Of a stretch of 43,626 nucleotides of DNA, positions 31,774 to 40,029 are shown in pieces. The DNA comes from an uncultured Corynebacterium sp. (GTDB lineage: Bacteria; Actinomycetota; Actinomycetes; Mycobacteriales; Mycobacteriaceae), in NCBI RefSeq assembly GCF_947253065.1, contig NZ_CAMXWS010000017.1, positions 1 to 43,626 on the forward strand. The letters run 5' to 3'. A model generated the notes under the pieces. The model ran no database searches and was not told the DNA's origin. It saw only the letters and a program-made list of their open reading frames with translations. Each line of letters begins with the position of its first letter. Position 1 is the stretch's first letter. The position numbers and the translations under genes were made by a program.

Positions 31774-32032
31774 TGATCCACTTCCTGATCGCTTCCCTAA
31801 TAGCATCAGAACGAGTAGCGAAACCCTCTGCTTTTGCTTTTTCCATCACAGCTGCGATCGTCGCTGCATCAAGCCGAACCGGGACAACGGAACCAGGCCC
31901 ATCCCCAATAGAAGGGCGACCAGGGCGGGCAGGAGGAAGTGTCGCTGGGTCATATCCCGCTTCCGCTTCGTCCGCCCAGGCTTGAATCTGTGCGTCCGTG
32001 ATCTCTTTTCCCTTGATCGTCCGCTTGGCCAT
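31763..32032 (-). CDS. ribbon-helix-helix (CopG-type) antitoxin
   Basis: 89 residues. An N-terminal linker (MAKRTIKGKEITDAQIQAWADEAEAGYDP, read in parts) is followed by GRPSIGDGPGSVVPVRLDAATIAAVMEKAKAEGFATRSDAIREAIRKWI (again in parts), which has the beta-strand plus two helices of an RHH DNA-binding domain. Such proteins autoregulate their operon and neutralise the toxin encoded next. Here the toxin gene is overlapping but looks shortened. TACGAT (32039-32044) stands 6 nt before the ATG, within the palindrome CGTATACG (32041-32048). Confidence 0.8.
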   Translation of the reverse strand: MAKRTIKGKEITDAQIQAWADEAEAGYDPATLPPARPGRPSIGDGPGSVVPVRLDAATIAAVMEKAKAEGFATRSDAIREAIRKWISAA

Positions 32033-32040
32033 GGCCTTAT

Positions 32041-32048
32041 CGTATACG
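32041..32048. promoter_or_regulatory. palindrome CGTATACG, candidate RHH operator
   Basis: A perfect 8-bp palindrome overlapping the -10 hexamer TACGAT of the antitoxin gene, the place where a self-repressing RHH antitoxin would bind. Only one copy was noticed. Confidence 0.45.
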
Positions 32049-32100
32049 GAATTAAACAGATAAAACTACCCAGTTTTCGCAACTTTTGGCTTTTACCCAG

Positions 32101-32106
32101 TAAGTT
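32101..32106 (+). promoter_or_regulatory. -10 hexamer TAAGTT of the APC permease gene
   Basis: TAAGTT is followed by 8 nt and the ATG at 32115; leaderless. Confidence 0.4.
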
Positions 32107-32114
32107 AATCCGGT

Positions 32115-33596
32115 ATGAGCACAGCCCAGAACCAACGCGCCCACTCGGTGACCATCTGGACACTGGTGTCCTTGATCATCGGTTCCACTGTCGGATCAGG
32201 CATTTTCGCCCTTCCCCAAAACATCGCTTCCGTGGCCAGCCCCGGCGCGATGCTGATTGGCTGGGTGATCGCTGGCGTGGGCATGCTGTCCATCGCGTTC
32301 GTGTTCCAGATCCTGGCGCGACGCAAGCCGAACTTGGACTCCGGCGTGTACTCCTATGTCCGCGCTGGCCTGGGCGATTTCATCGGCTTCACTGCCGGTT
32401 GGGGCTACTGGCTCGGCTCTGTGATGGCGCAGGTCGGCTACGCCACCTTGTTCTTTGGCACGCTCGGCCACTACTTGCCGTTCTACAACCAGGACAATCC
32501 GTGGGTGATGGCGCTGACGGTTTCGGTGCTCACGTGGGCGATCTTCTTCGCGCTCACGCGCGGTGTGAAGCAGGCGGCGCTGATGAACCTGGTCACCACC
32601 ATTGCAAAGCTGGTCCCGATCCTGGCGTTCATCGTGCTCATCGCCTTCGTCGGATTCAGCTGGGACAAGTTCACCCTGGACTTCTGGGGCAATACCTCGG
32701 GCATCCCGCTTTCCGAGCAGATCCAAGGCATCATGCTCTTCACCGTCTGGGTCTTCATCGGTATTGAGGGCGCATCTGTCTATTCCAAGCAGGCACGCTC
32801 CCGTAAGGACGTCGGCCGCGCAACCGTTATCGGTTTCCTGTCCGTCCTGGCCCTACTCGTCGCTGTTTCCACGCTGTCGTACGGCGTGCTCACCCGCGAA
32901 GAACTCGCAGCACTGCCGGATAACTCCATGGGTGCGGTCCTTGAAGCAGCAGTCGGCCCGTGGGGCGGCGCGCTAATCTCCATCGGCCTGTGCCTGTCGG
33001 TGCTGGGCGCCTACATTTCCTGGCAGATGCTGTGCGCGGAGCCGATCGTCATGATGGCCTCCGACAACCTCCTGCCGCGCAAGCTCGCAGAAACCAACGC
33101 CAACGGAGCACCGTTCATGGCGCAGCTGCTGTCCACGAGCGTGGTCCAGCTGTTCGTCATCCTGTTCTTCGCCAACGAGACCTCGTACAACGCGATGGTG
33201 CAGCTGGCCACCATCATGTACCTGCTGCCGTATATCTTCTCGTCGCTGTACCTCGTGCTCCTTTCAGTGCGCGGCAAGGGCCTGTCGCACCCGCACGCCG
33301 GCACGCGTTTCGACGACTCCGGCCCCACCGTCTCTTCCTCCGACAACCGTCGCCACCTGGTCATCGGCATCATCGGTTTCATCTACTCGCTGTGGCTCAT
33401 CTACGCCGCGGACCCGGTGTACGTGCTCTTCGGCGCACTCGCCGTCATCCCGGGTCTGATCGCCTACGTGTGGACGCGTCTGGCGCAGCGTGAAAAACCC
33501 TTCAACACCTTCGAATGGGTCGTGGTGGGCCTGGTCGTGGTGGGCTCCATCTTCGCCATCATCGGTCTGGTCAACGGCTCCCTGGTCCTCGAATAG
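32115..33596 (+). CDS. APC-superfamily amino acid/polyamine antiporter (APA family)
   Basis: 493 residues with 12-13 membrane segments. Features are IIGSTVGSGIFALPQN (about 20-35, the GSG(I/V)F substrate loop of APC transporters), the FIGIEGASVYSKQARSRKDVG loop (about 214-234), and LPYIFSSLYLV. Closest in type to the basic amino acid/polyamine antiporters (ArcD/LysP-like, TC 2.A.3.2). The exact substrate (arginine/ornithine or lysine) is not resolvable. Sits alone between the TA remnant and a convergent small gene. Confidence 0.85.
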   Translation: MSTAQNQRAHSVTIWTLVSLIIGSTVGSGIFALPQNIASVASPGAMLIGWVIAGVGMLSIAFVFQILARRKPNLDSGVYSYVRAGLGDFIGFTAGWGYWLGSVMAQVGYATLFFGTLGHYLPFYNQDNPWVMALTVSVLTWAIFFALTRGVKQAALMNLVTTIAKLVPILAFIVLIAFVGFSWDKFTLDFWGNTSGIPLSEQIQGIMLFTVWVFIGIEGASVYSKQARSRKDVGRATVIGFLSVLALLVAVSTLSYGVLTREELAALPDNSMGAVLEAAVGPWGGALISIGLCLSVLGAYISWQMLCAEPIVMMASDNLLPRKLAETNANGAPFMAQLLSTSVVQLFVILFFANETSYNAMVQLATIMYLLPYIFSSLYLVLLSVRGKGLSHPHAGTRFDDSGPTVSSSDNRRHLVIGIIGFIYSLWLIYAADPVYVLFGALAVIPGLIAYVWTRLAQREKPFNTFEWVVVGLVVVGSIFAIIGLVNGSLVLE

Positions 33597-33604
33597 GGCC
33601 CGGT

Positions 33605-33898
33605 TTAGCGGGTCATCGCCATGATGAAATCTGCCGAGACCAGCACGAACTCATTGTCTAGCTCGTGACCCGCCTCCACGAGCATCAGGTTGTCGGGCAA
33701 CTCTTCCCGCGTCGCCAAAGCCACTGCCAAACCAGGCAAAGCCTCCGCATCCGCGACGATATGAAGCTGCTCAATCGTGGTGCCGTCGACAAATTTCAGG
33801 ACAGCATCCACGATTTCTTCGGCCTTTTGCGTATCGACGACCGCGTCCCCCACCAATCCAGACACCGTCACCGCCATGGCCGTTTTCGTTTTGATCAT
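33605..33898 (-). CDS. small protein of unknown function
   Basis: 97 residues, no signal peptide. Alternating beta/alpha pattern with a hydrophobic C-terminal third (FVLVSADFIMAMTR). TAGGGT lies 8 nt before the ATG (33907-33912 on the plus strand), supporting a leaderless, independently expressed gene. Not recognised. Confidence 0.6.
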   Translation of the reverse strand: MIKTKTAMAVTVSGLVGDAVVDTQKAEEIVDAVLKFVDGTTIEQLHIVADAEALPGLAVALATREELPDNLMLVEAGHELDNEFVLVSADFIMAMTR

Positions 33899-33956
33899 GA
33901 GCGAAGACCCTAATCCCGCCCCCTGAGGAATCTCTGTGACGGAGTATCGGTTCTAC

Positions 33957-34706
33957 CTAGAGCTGAAAAGCCAAGTACACCGACAGCACAACCACCAAGG
34001 TGAGCAGTGCATAACGCACCAGCTTCGCACCGCCGCCAAGGACCGTGCGGGCACCGATCTGCGCGCCGATGATATTCGCCACCGCAAGCGCCAATGCGAG
34101 CGGCCAATCAACGAACCCGCCAGCGATGAAGACCAGCAGGGCACCGAGATTCGTGGCGGTGTTGATCACCTTTGACATCGCCGCGGACTTCAAGAAATTC
34201 TGGGCAAATAATGCCGTGAACCCCATGATGAGGAACATGCCGGTACCAGGGCCGAACGAGCCGTCATAAAACCCGATCACAGCCACGAGACCAGCCGCCA
34301 CCAGAATGCGCCGCGGAGTCAGCCTTGGGGCATCCTCTGCGGATTGCGAGGTTCCGAATTCCGGTTTCAGCGCCACGAACACTCCCACGGCGATGAGGAG
34401 GACGAGGATGAGGGGGCGGAGAAGGGAGGCGTCGATAAGCGATGCTGCAAGCGCACCCACTGCCGAGAGTGCCCCTGCGATGAGTGCATAAACCCACGTC
34501 TGGCGTGGCACCCCGACACGCCGCACAAGCGTCACCGCCGCCGACGCCGTACCCGAAACTGACGCCACCTTATTCGTCGCCAGAACCCCGGCCGGCGGCA
34601 TCGACGTCGTAGCCATCAGCACCGGGATGAGAATCAACCCACCTCCCCCGATAACCGCATCGACCCAGCCTGCGAGAGCTGCCGCGGCAACCAAGATGGC
34701 GATCAT
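33957..34706 (-). CDS. TSUP/TauE-SafE family membrane transporter
   Basis: 249 residues, seven to eight membrane segments. The family patterns are GWVDAVIGGGGLILIPVLM (about 12-30), NKVASVSGTASAAVTL, and in the second half GFYDGSFGPGTGMFLIMGF with NTATNLGALLVFI. TSUP proteins move sulfur-containing or carboxylate anions. The ATG at 34706 is preceded by a G-run (34709-34713 on the plus strand). It is divergent from the AbrB-type gene with only 26 nt between starts. Site GCTTATCGACG at 34430. Confidence 0.87.
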   Translation of the reverse strand: MIAILVAAAALAGWVDAVIGGGGLILIPVLMATTSMPPAGVLATNKVASVSGTASAAVTLVRRVGVPRQTWVYALIAGALSAVGALAASLIDASLLRPLILVLLIAVGVFVALKPEFGTSQSAEDAPRLTPRRILVAAGLVAVIGFYDGSFGPGTGMFLIMGFTALFAQNFLKSAAMSKVINTATNLGALLVFIAGGFVDWPLALALAVANIIGAQIGARTVLGGGAKLVRYALLTLVVVLSVYLAFQL

Positions 34707-34718
34707 GGACCCCCACGC

Positions 34719-34724
34719 TACTAT
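34719..34724 (+). promoter_or_regulatory. -10 hexamer TACTAT of the AbrB-family gene
   Basis: TACTAT is followed by 8 nt and the GTG at 34733; leaderless. It must overlap the promoter or leader of the divergent TSUP gene. Confidence 0.5.
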
Positions 34725-34732
34725 GACGAAGC

Positions 34733-35800
34733 GTGGAACAACGCAGCCGCTGGATGATCGTCGCACCGCTGTCGGTGCTGCTCGGGTACTTCCTTGCCCG
34801 CCTGCATGTGCCCGCCGCGTGGATTCTCGGCGCGATCATCGTCTCGGGCTTCTCCGCGCTCGGCACGGGCCGCGAACTGAAAGTCAACGCTAAGTTCTAC
34901 AACTTCTGCCGCGGCATCATCGGTGTCCTCGCTGCTGTGCCACTCGCGGGCGTACCTCCCGCAGAACTGCTGCATTATCTGCTGCCGGGCCTCGCATCAG
35001 CTGCGGTGATCATCGGCATCGGGTTCATCGGCGGCCTCTCACTCGCCGGCTATGCCGAACGCAAAACACGCAAGCTTAACCACGAACTCACCGTCTCCCG
35101 TGAAACCGGCGTCCTATCCATGCTGTCCGGCGGCGCGTCGATCATGATGTCGCTCGCTACTGAGCTGGGTGCCGACATGCGCTACGTCGCGCTGACCCAA
35201 TACCTGCGACTGCTGGCAGTGTCGATGACGCTGCCCCTCGTCGCCTCGCTGTTGACCAGGCCAGGAGTGAGCCACTCCGTTGGACTCGACGTCACCTGGT
35301 GGATGTGGCTGCTCGTCATCGCGATCGCGCTGATCGGCGAGCCAATCGGCAAGAAAATCCACCTGCCCGCACCCGCTGTGTTCGGGCCGTTGATCCTCAC
35401 CGCGATCATCACGATGCTTCTGCCCGTGCCGATTATCCCGCCGGAACCGCTCGCCATCGTGGCATTCATGTCCATCGGTTGGGCCTGCGGTGGTGGGTTG
35501 AGCGTGCCGGCGTTGAAACGATTCGGCAAGCTGCTGCCCGCCACGATCACATTCATCATTGTGGTCATGGCCTCGTGCGCCGCAATGGGCTTTGTCGTCG
35601 CGCAGTGGCTCGACATCACATTCTTCGAGGGTTACCTGGCCACCAGCCCCGGCGCGATCGAAACGGTTCTCGCGCTGTCCTCAGAAGGTGGCGGTGGGCC
35701 AGCGGTGGTCGCACTGCAGCTGATCCGCCTGGTCTGCATCCTGCTCTTCGCGGGTTCGCTGCCGAAGATTCTGCGCGCTATCGACAGGCGCAAGTTTTAG
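34733..35800 (+). CDS. AbrB-family (PF05145) membrane protein, putative ammonia-monooxygenase-like transporter
   Basis: 355 residues from the GTG, with eight to ten membrane segments in two related halves. The family pattern is LHVPAAWILGAIIVSG (about 24-39), repeated later as IHLPAPAVFGPLILTAI (about 211-227); YLATSPGAIETVLALSSE (about 302-319) is the most conserved part. Homologues (E. coli AbrB) are poorly characterised and are often annotated as ammonia monooxygenase or transporters. Stop codon 22 nt from the convergent DUF885 stop. Confidence 0.85.
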   Translation: MEQRSRWMIVAPLSVLLGYFLARLHVPAAWILGAIIVSGFSALGTGRELKVNAKFYNFCRGIIGVLAAVPLAGVPPAELLHYLLPGLASAAVIIGIGFIGGLSLAGYAERKTRKLNHELTVSRETGVLSMLSGGASIMMSLATELGADMRYVALTQYLRLLAVSMTLPLVASLLTRPGVSHSVGLDVTWWMWLLVIAIALIGEPIGKKIHLPAPAVFGPLILTAIITMLLPVPIIPPEPLAIVAFMSIGWACGGGLSVPALKRFGKLLPATITFIIVVMASCAAMGFVVAQWLDITFFEGYLATSPGAIETVLALSSEGGGGPAVVALQLIRLVCILLFAGSLPKILRAIDRRKF

Positions 35801-35822
35801 CGGCGGCAGCCGAGCCGACCTG

Positions 35823-37475
35823 CTAGCCCTGGAGTACTTCGCGCGCGAGAATATCCATCGGCATTGAGCCAAGACGCAGGGCCTTGTCGTGGAATTCACG
35901 CAAGGTCATGCCCTTCTCGCAGGCCTTTTCGCGCAGGTCCATCCAGTCGCGGTAGCCGAGGGCATACGAGGTGGCTTGGCCTGGCCAGCCCATGTAGCGG
36001 TCGAGCTCAAAGCTCAAATTCTGCTCGTTCATAGCGGTGTTATCGCGCAGGAAGGCCTTGGCGTAGGAGGCATCCCACTGGCCGGTGCCGTCCGGGGTCT
36101 TCTTGTGCAGGTGGACACCGATATCAACAGCGACGCGTGCGAGACGCATGCGCAGGGAGTCCAGCAGGCCCATGCGGTAGCCCGGATCGTCGAAAAAGCC
36201 CAGGTCTTCCATGAGGGTTTCGGCATACACAGCCCAGCCTTCGCCGTGGGCGGCATTCCAATTCAAGGTGCGGCGCCACAGGTTCAAAGTGTTGCGCTGT
36301 GTCATCGCGATGCCTTGCTGGACGTGATGTCCCGGCACACCTTCGTGGCAGATACGAGCAAGCTCGTGCCAAGCATGGAAGCCGTCCTGACCTTGCGGCA
36401 CGGACCACCACAGGATGCCCGGGCGCAGCAGGTCCTCTGAGGGCGGGGTGTACATCATTCCGCCGGTGCCGGCGGCATCGATGCGGCAATCCAGGTTGCG
36501 GATCTCCTCGGGCAGGGTGAACATTTCACCGTCGAGACGCTCGATCATCTGATCGGACATCTTCTGCATCCACTCGACCAGCAGGTCGTTGTCGGTGAGG
36601 GTGTAGTTGGGGTCTTCATCGAGGCGTCGATAAGCGCCGCGCGCGGTGCACTCCCCCTCAAACAAGTCGTGCGCAACACGCTGCTGCTTATCGACGATCT
36701 GCGCCAACGCATCCAGCGACCACTCATACGCCTCATCAAGATCGATCTCGCGGCCCAAGAAGAACTGCGAGAACAACTCATAACGCTCACGGCCCACCGA
36801 ATCAGTATGTGGCGCGAGCGGTGCGAGCTCCGTCGAGAGCCAATCCGCCATCTCCGAAAAGGCCTCTTTCGCCTGTGCGACCGGCTCTGAATCGAACTCG
36901 AGCCCCAAAGACTCCAGCAAGGAACCGTCCTCAGCAAGCGCTTCACACTGGCTGATCACAGCATCAATCTGGCGTTGCGACGCCACGTCCCCCTGCCCCG
37001 CAGCCTCCGCCAACGACTCGCGATAACCGGCCAACGAACGACGCACACATAACATGCGCTGCGCCAGATTCTCCAGGTCCTCGTCCGTCTCCTTCGGCAT
37101 CACCGTCAGAGCATTACGGATGATCTGCACCGGCGACGTCACGTTGTTGAGCATCCGCAAATTCTCGCCACGGTGGTGCAAGTCAAGCTCAACGAGCATG
37201 CGGTCGCGCAGGAGCTCGCCGGTGACGTAGTCGACCTCGTCGAAATCATCGTCGTCGTCGGAGGCATCGGTGCCGTCGTGAAGCGCATCGACATCAGCGA
37301 CCAGGTCACGGATCCGGTCCGCAATCTCATTCCAGTGCTCGGGGCTGAAATCCTGCAACTGGTCGTCGTGATCGTGGATACCGATCTCGGTACCAAGGGT
37401 CGGCGAAATCTCGGCGAGATCGTAGACGAAATCCTCACACGTCGCGTCCAGGAGCGATGGGGTGCGTTCACTCAT
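35823..37475 (-). CDS. DUF885-family putative metallopeptidase
   Basis: 550 residues. The decisive motif is HEGVPGHHVQQG (about 373-384), an HExxPGHH zinc-site pattern typical of DUF885. SLRMRLARVAVDIGVHLHKKTPD and the C-terminal YALGYRDWMDLREKA follow, as in the family. No signal peptide. Function experimentally open; peptidase activity is inferred. TAGACT stands 8 nt before the ATG (37484-37489 on the plus strand). It contains two copies of the 11-mer only 51 nt apart (36625 and 36686), one of them in a different reading frame from all others. Confidence 0.85.
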   Translation of the reverse strand: MSERTPSLLDATCEDFVYDLAEISPTLGTEIGIHDHDDQLQDFSPEHWNEIADRIRDLVADVDALHDGTDASDDDDDFDEVDYVTGELLRDRMLVELDLHHRGENLRMLNNVTSPVQIIRNALTVMPKETDEDLENLAQRMLCVRRSLAGYRESLAEAAGQGDVASQRQIDAVISQCEALAEDGSLLESLGLEFDSEPVAQAKEAFSEMADWLSTELAPLAPHTDSVGRERYELFSQFFLGREIDLDEAYEWSLDALAQIVDKQQRVAHDLFEGECTARGAYRRLDEDPNYTLTDNDLLVEWMQKMSDQMIERLDGEMFTLPEEIRNLDCRIDAAGTGGMMYTPPSEDLLRPGILWWSVPQGQDGFHAWHELARICHEGVPGHHVQQGIAMTQRNTLNLWRRTLNWNAAHGEGWAVYAETLMEDLGFFDDPGYRMGLLDSLRMRLARVAVDIGVHLHKKTPDGTGQWDASYAKAFLRDNTAMNEQNLSFELDRYMGWPGQATSYALGYRDWMDLREKACEKGMTLREFHDKALRLGSMPMDILAREVLQG

Positions 37476-37483
37476 GAGAGCAG

Positions 37484-37489
37484 AGTCTA
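37484..37489 (-). promoter_or_regulatory. -10 hexamer TAGACT of the DUF885 gene
   Basis: On the minus strand TAGACT is followed by 8 nt and the ATG at 37475; leaderless. Confidence 0.5.
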
Positions 37490-37581
37490 TCTATGTCGAG
37501 GTTATTTCTGCACCCGAGCGAAATAGTCCGCTTAGTACAGTCATTTGGGTACCAGATGAACAACATGGTCTAGTCACGTTC

Positions 37582-37587
37582 TACAAT
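37582..37587 (+). promoter_or_regulatory. -10 hexamer TACAAT of the ROK gene
   Basis: TACAAT is followed by 7 nt and an ATG at 37595, pointing to that leaderless start, not to the ATG at 37586 which overlaps the hexamer. Confidence 0.55.
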
Positions 37588-37594
37588 GTGTCTC

Positions 37595-38677
37595 ATGAAA
37601 TCCTCGTGGTCTGCGTTCTCACGCCCCCAGAACCCCGCCGCGAAGTGCCTGCACTTGGTGAGGTTGAATCCGGTGACGTCGAGAAGCGAGCTCGTCTCTG
37701 CGACAGGTCTGTCACAACCCACCGTGACCCGCGCCATCGCGGCGTTGATGTCCGCAGGATTCGTCACCGAACGAATGGACCTCTCCAAATCTCACGGCCG
37801 CGGCCGCCCCATCATCCCGCTTGAGCTGGCCGAACTTGACCCAGTCTTCGCTGGTATCTCCGTCGGCACAACCGCGACATACATCGCGCTCTTCGACATC
37901 AAAGGCCGCACAATCCGCGACGTCGACGTGGACCTGCACGTCGCCGACCTAAGCCAAGACGACTTCATCCAACACGTCATGGCCGGACTCAACCGACTCA
38001 TGGCGGACCTCGACCGGCCACTCGCCACCGTCGGCGTGACCACCTCCGGCGCGGTCAGCCCCGACGGCGTGGTCAACGCGCCCAACCTCGGGTGGCACGA
38101 CGTGAACATCGGCGCGCAACTCGGCGAACAATTCGCAGTGCCCGTCACCGTCTCCTCCGCCGTCGCTGCGATCATCGGATCCGAAATCCAATCCGGCGAA
38201 ATCATCGGCGACGCACCCATCATGGCGATCTTCGCCGACGACTCCATCGGCGCCGCCGTCACAGAAGACAAACTCGTCGTGCCCATCACCGTCGAACGCG
38301 AAGACCTAACCACCCACGGCCTGCTCGACTCCATCGGCGCGCCCAAAACACAAACGCTTATCGACGCCATCTCCCACTCCCACACCACCCCCTCCATCCG
38401 CGCCGCCCTGGACCGCCGCGCTGAAGGCCTCGGTGAAGTGGCTGCGGAACTCATGGCCGAGCGCAATGCCTCCACGTTGGTTGTGGCTGGCTCCGCCTTC
38501 ATCGACGACCAGAAGGCTCCCGGAGTGTTCGCCCGCTCCGTGCGTCAAACACTCCCCGAGGGGGCCGAGGCTCGCCTTCGCATGATCCCCACCCACCGCG
38601 AAATGGTGCGCGATATCGCCCGCGCGGTGGCCCTAGACCTCGTGCTGCGGGAACCGCTGGCTGTGAACTTGCCGTAG
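37595..38677 (+). CDS. ROK-family transcriptional regulator
   Basis: 360 residues. An N-terminal winged helix (SRSELVSATGLSQPTVTRAIAALMSAGFV, about 29-57) is followed by a Gly-rich GRGRP wing and a ROK sugar-kinase-like domain from about 75. The ROK consensus is weak: the ATP and zinc motifs (DxGxT, CxCGxxGC) are not evident, so it is likely a DNA-binding regulator without kinase activity. Corynebacterial relatives control sugar genes, but no sugar operon is nearby and the target is unknown. Convergent with, and overlapping by 45 nt, the GT87 gene. Site GCTTATCGACG at 38356. Confidence 0.82.
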   Translation: MKSSWSAFSRPQNPAAKCLHLVRLNPVTSRSELVSATGLSQPTVTRAIAALMSAGFVTERMDLSKSHGRGRPIIPLELAELDPVFAGISVGTTATYIALFDIKGRTIRDVDVDLHVADLSQDDFIQHVMAGLNRLMADLDRPLATVGVTTSGAVSPDGVVNAPNLGWHDVNIGAQLGEQFAVPVTVSSAVAAIIGSEIQSGEIIGDAPIMAIFADDSIGAAVTEDKLVVPITVEREDLTTHGLLDSIGAPKTQTLIDAISHSHTTPSIRAALDRRAEGLGEVAAELMAERNASTLVVAGSAFIDDQKAPGVFARSVRQTLPEGAEARLRMIPTHREMVRDIARAVALDLVLREPLAVNLP

Positions 38678-39970
38678 GTGTGGCTGCAGCCCTACCAAGC
38701 TGGGCTGATTCATGCTGGCGCTGCGGGTTGCCTTCGCGGTGCGGGTTGCCTTCGCGGTGCGGTCTTCGCGTCGCTGCTCCACGAGCGCGTAAGCAACATA
38801 CCCGACAAGCAGTGCGTAGCTACCCGGCACCATGAGGATCGCGGATTCCATGCCTGGGTGGACGTCATAGAAGAGGTTGGCGGTGACGTTTGTCGCGAGG
38901 AACGGCACGCACGTCAGCACCAATGCCCCAACTGAAAGCAGACCGGCGACCTGCCAGCGCGCCATGTTCCCGTTTGCCCACGTGGCCACCGCCTGATTGA
39001 CGCCAAAGAACACTCCGATAGCTACCGGCACGATCCACACCCAGTGGTGGTACCAGGAAAACGGTGATACCAGGCATGCACCGAAGCCGGTGAAACCAAC
39101 AGCGAGAGGGATATTGTCGCGCTTCACGGCGAGGGTTGCAGCCACGGCGACCAGCGCGATCGTCAGCAGAAGAAGGACGAGCCAGACTGCTGACGATTCA
39201 ACACCCAGGTGCCGCACCAGCACCGATTTCAGGGACTGTGCACCGGGGTTTGTGTGGTCACCGACGCGGTTGGATTTGAAGATGGCATCCGTCCAGAAAT
39301 TCTTCGCATCCGGGACCACGAGGAAGCCGACCACGACAGTGCCCAGAAAGGTCAAGAAGCTGCCCAGCGCAGCCCACCACCGCCGCTGGATGAGGAAGAG
39401 AATGCCGAAGAACGCTGGCGTGAGCTTGATTCCGGCAGCCAACCCAACGCCGATACCAGGCAGGCGGTGCTTCAGCGGCAGGAAGTCGAGGCATACCAAG
39501 ACCATGAGCAGGACGTTGATCTGGCCCCAGAACAACGTCGCGTGAAGTGGCTCAGCCCCGAGCAAGAACACACCGGCAAGCAGGGGGAGGATGAGGAGGA
39601 AGGAGTTGGGGTTGACGTCGATACGCAATCGACGCAGGCAGAACCACACGACGAGGATCACGCCAGCGACGGTGAGGGTGTGCCAGATGGCGGTGACGGT
39701 GACGTCGTCAAGCAGGCTCACCCACGCGAAGATCAGCCCGGAAAACGGCGGGTACGTGAACGGCAGGCTGAAATAGATCGGGTCTTGGTAAAGGTTGATG
39801 CCTTCCGCGACGCGTTCGCCGCCGCGCATGTAAATCCACAGGTCGAGCGGCACGTCGGTTTTGAAGACGTTGTCGAGGTGCGCCCAATTAGCCAGGTATC
39901 GCAGCACAATGTACGCGACCGTTAGGCTTAAGCCTGCGATCACGGTCATTCGTCCTGCCAGCTGTTTCAC
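38633..39970 (-). CDS. GT87 (DUF2029) polyprenyl-phosphate-mannose-dependent glycosyltransferase-like protein
   Basis: 445 residues from the GTG at 39970, chosen because TAGCGT lies 7 nt upstream (39978-39983 on the plus strand). Other starts: GTG 40015, ATG 39949. About ten membrane segments. The first outer loop has VPLDLWIYMRGGERVAEG with the catalytic-type Asp, then SLPFTYPPFSGL, and further on GLAAGIKLTPAF, all typical of GT87 alpha-mannosyltransferases of lipomannan/LAM synthesis. Which linkage it makes is not clear. The C-terminal tail carries a duplicated hexapeptide TAKATR and runs 45 nt into the ROK gene from the opposite side. Confidence 0.8.
   Translation of the reverse strand: MKQLAGRMTVIAGLSLTVAYIVLRYLANWAHLDNVFKTDVPLDLWIYMRGGERVAEGINLYQDPIYFSLPFTYPPFSGLIFAWVSLLDDVTVTAIWHTLTVAGVILVVWFCLRRLRIDVNPNSFLLILPLLAGVFLLGAEPLHATLFWGQINVLLMVLVCLDFLPLKHRLPGIGVGLAAGIKLTPAFFGILFLIQRRWWAALGSFLTFLGTVVVGFLVVPDAKNFWTDAIFKSNRVGDHTNPGAQSLKSVLVRHLGVESSAVWLVLLLLTIALVAVAATLAVKRDNIPLAVGFTGFGACLVSPFSWYHHWVWIVPVAIGVFFGVNQAVATWANGNMARWQVAGLLSVGALVLTCVPFLATNVTANLFYDVHPGMESAILMVPGSYALLVGYVAYALVEQRREDRTAKATRTAKATRSASMNQPSLVGLQPHLRQVHSQRFPQHEV
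38723..38758. repeat. perfect 18-bp tandem duplication in the GT87 tail
   Basis: GCGGGTTGCCTTCGCGGT occurs twice in direct succession (38723-38740 and 38741-38758), followed by a partial third copy. On the minus strand it encodes the duplicated hexapeptide TAKATR in the cytosolic tail. Confidence 0.9.
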
Positions 39971-40029
39971 GCCCTGAACGCTACCTGCGCACGCGCGTTT
40001 TTCGGGGGACGGCACACGATTTTTGTGCG

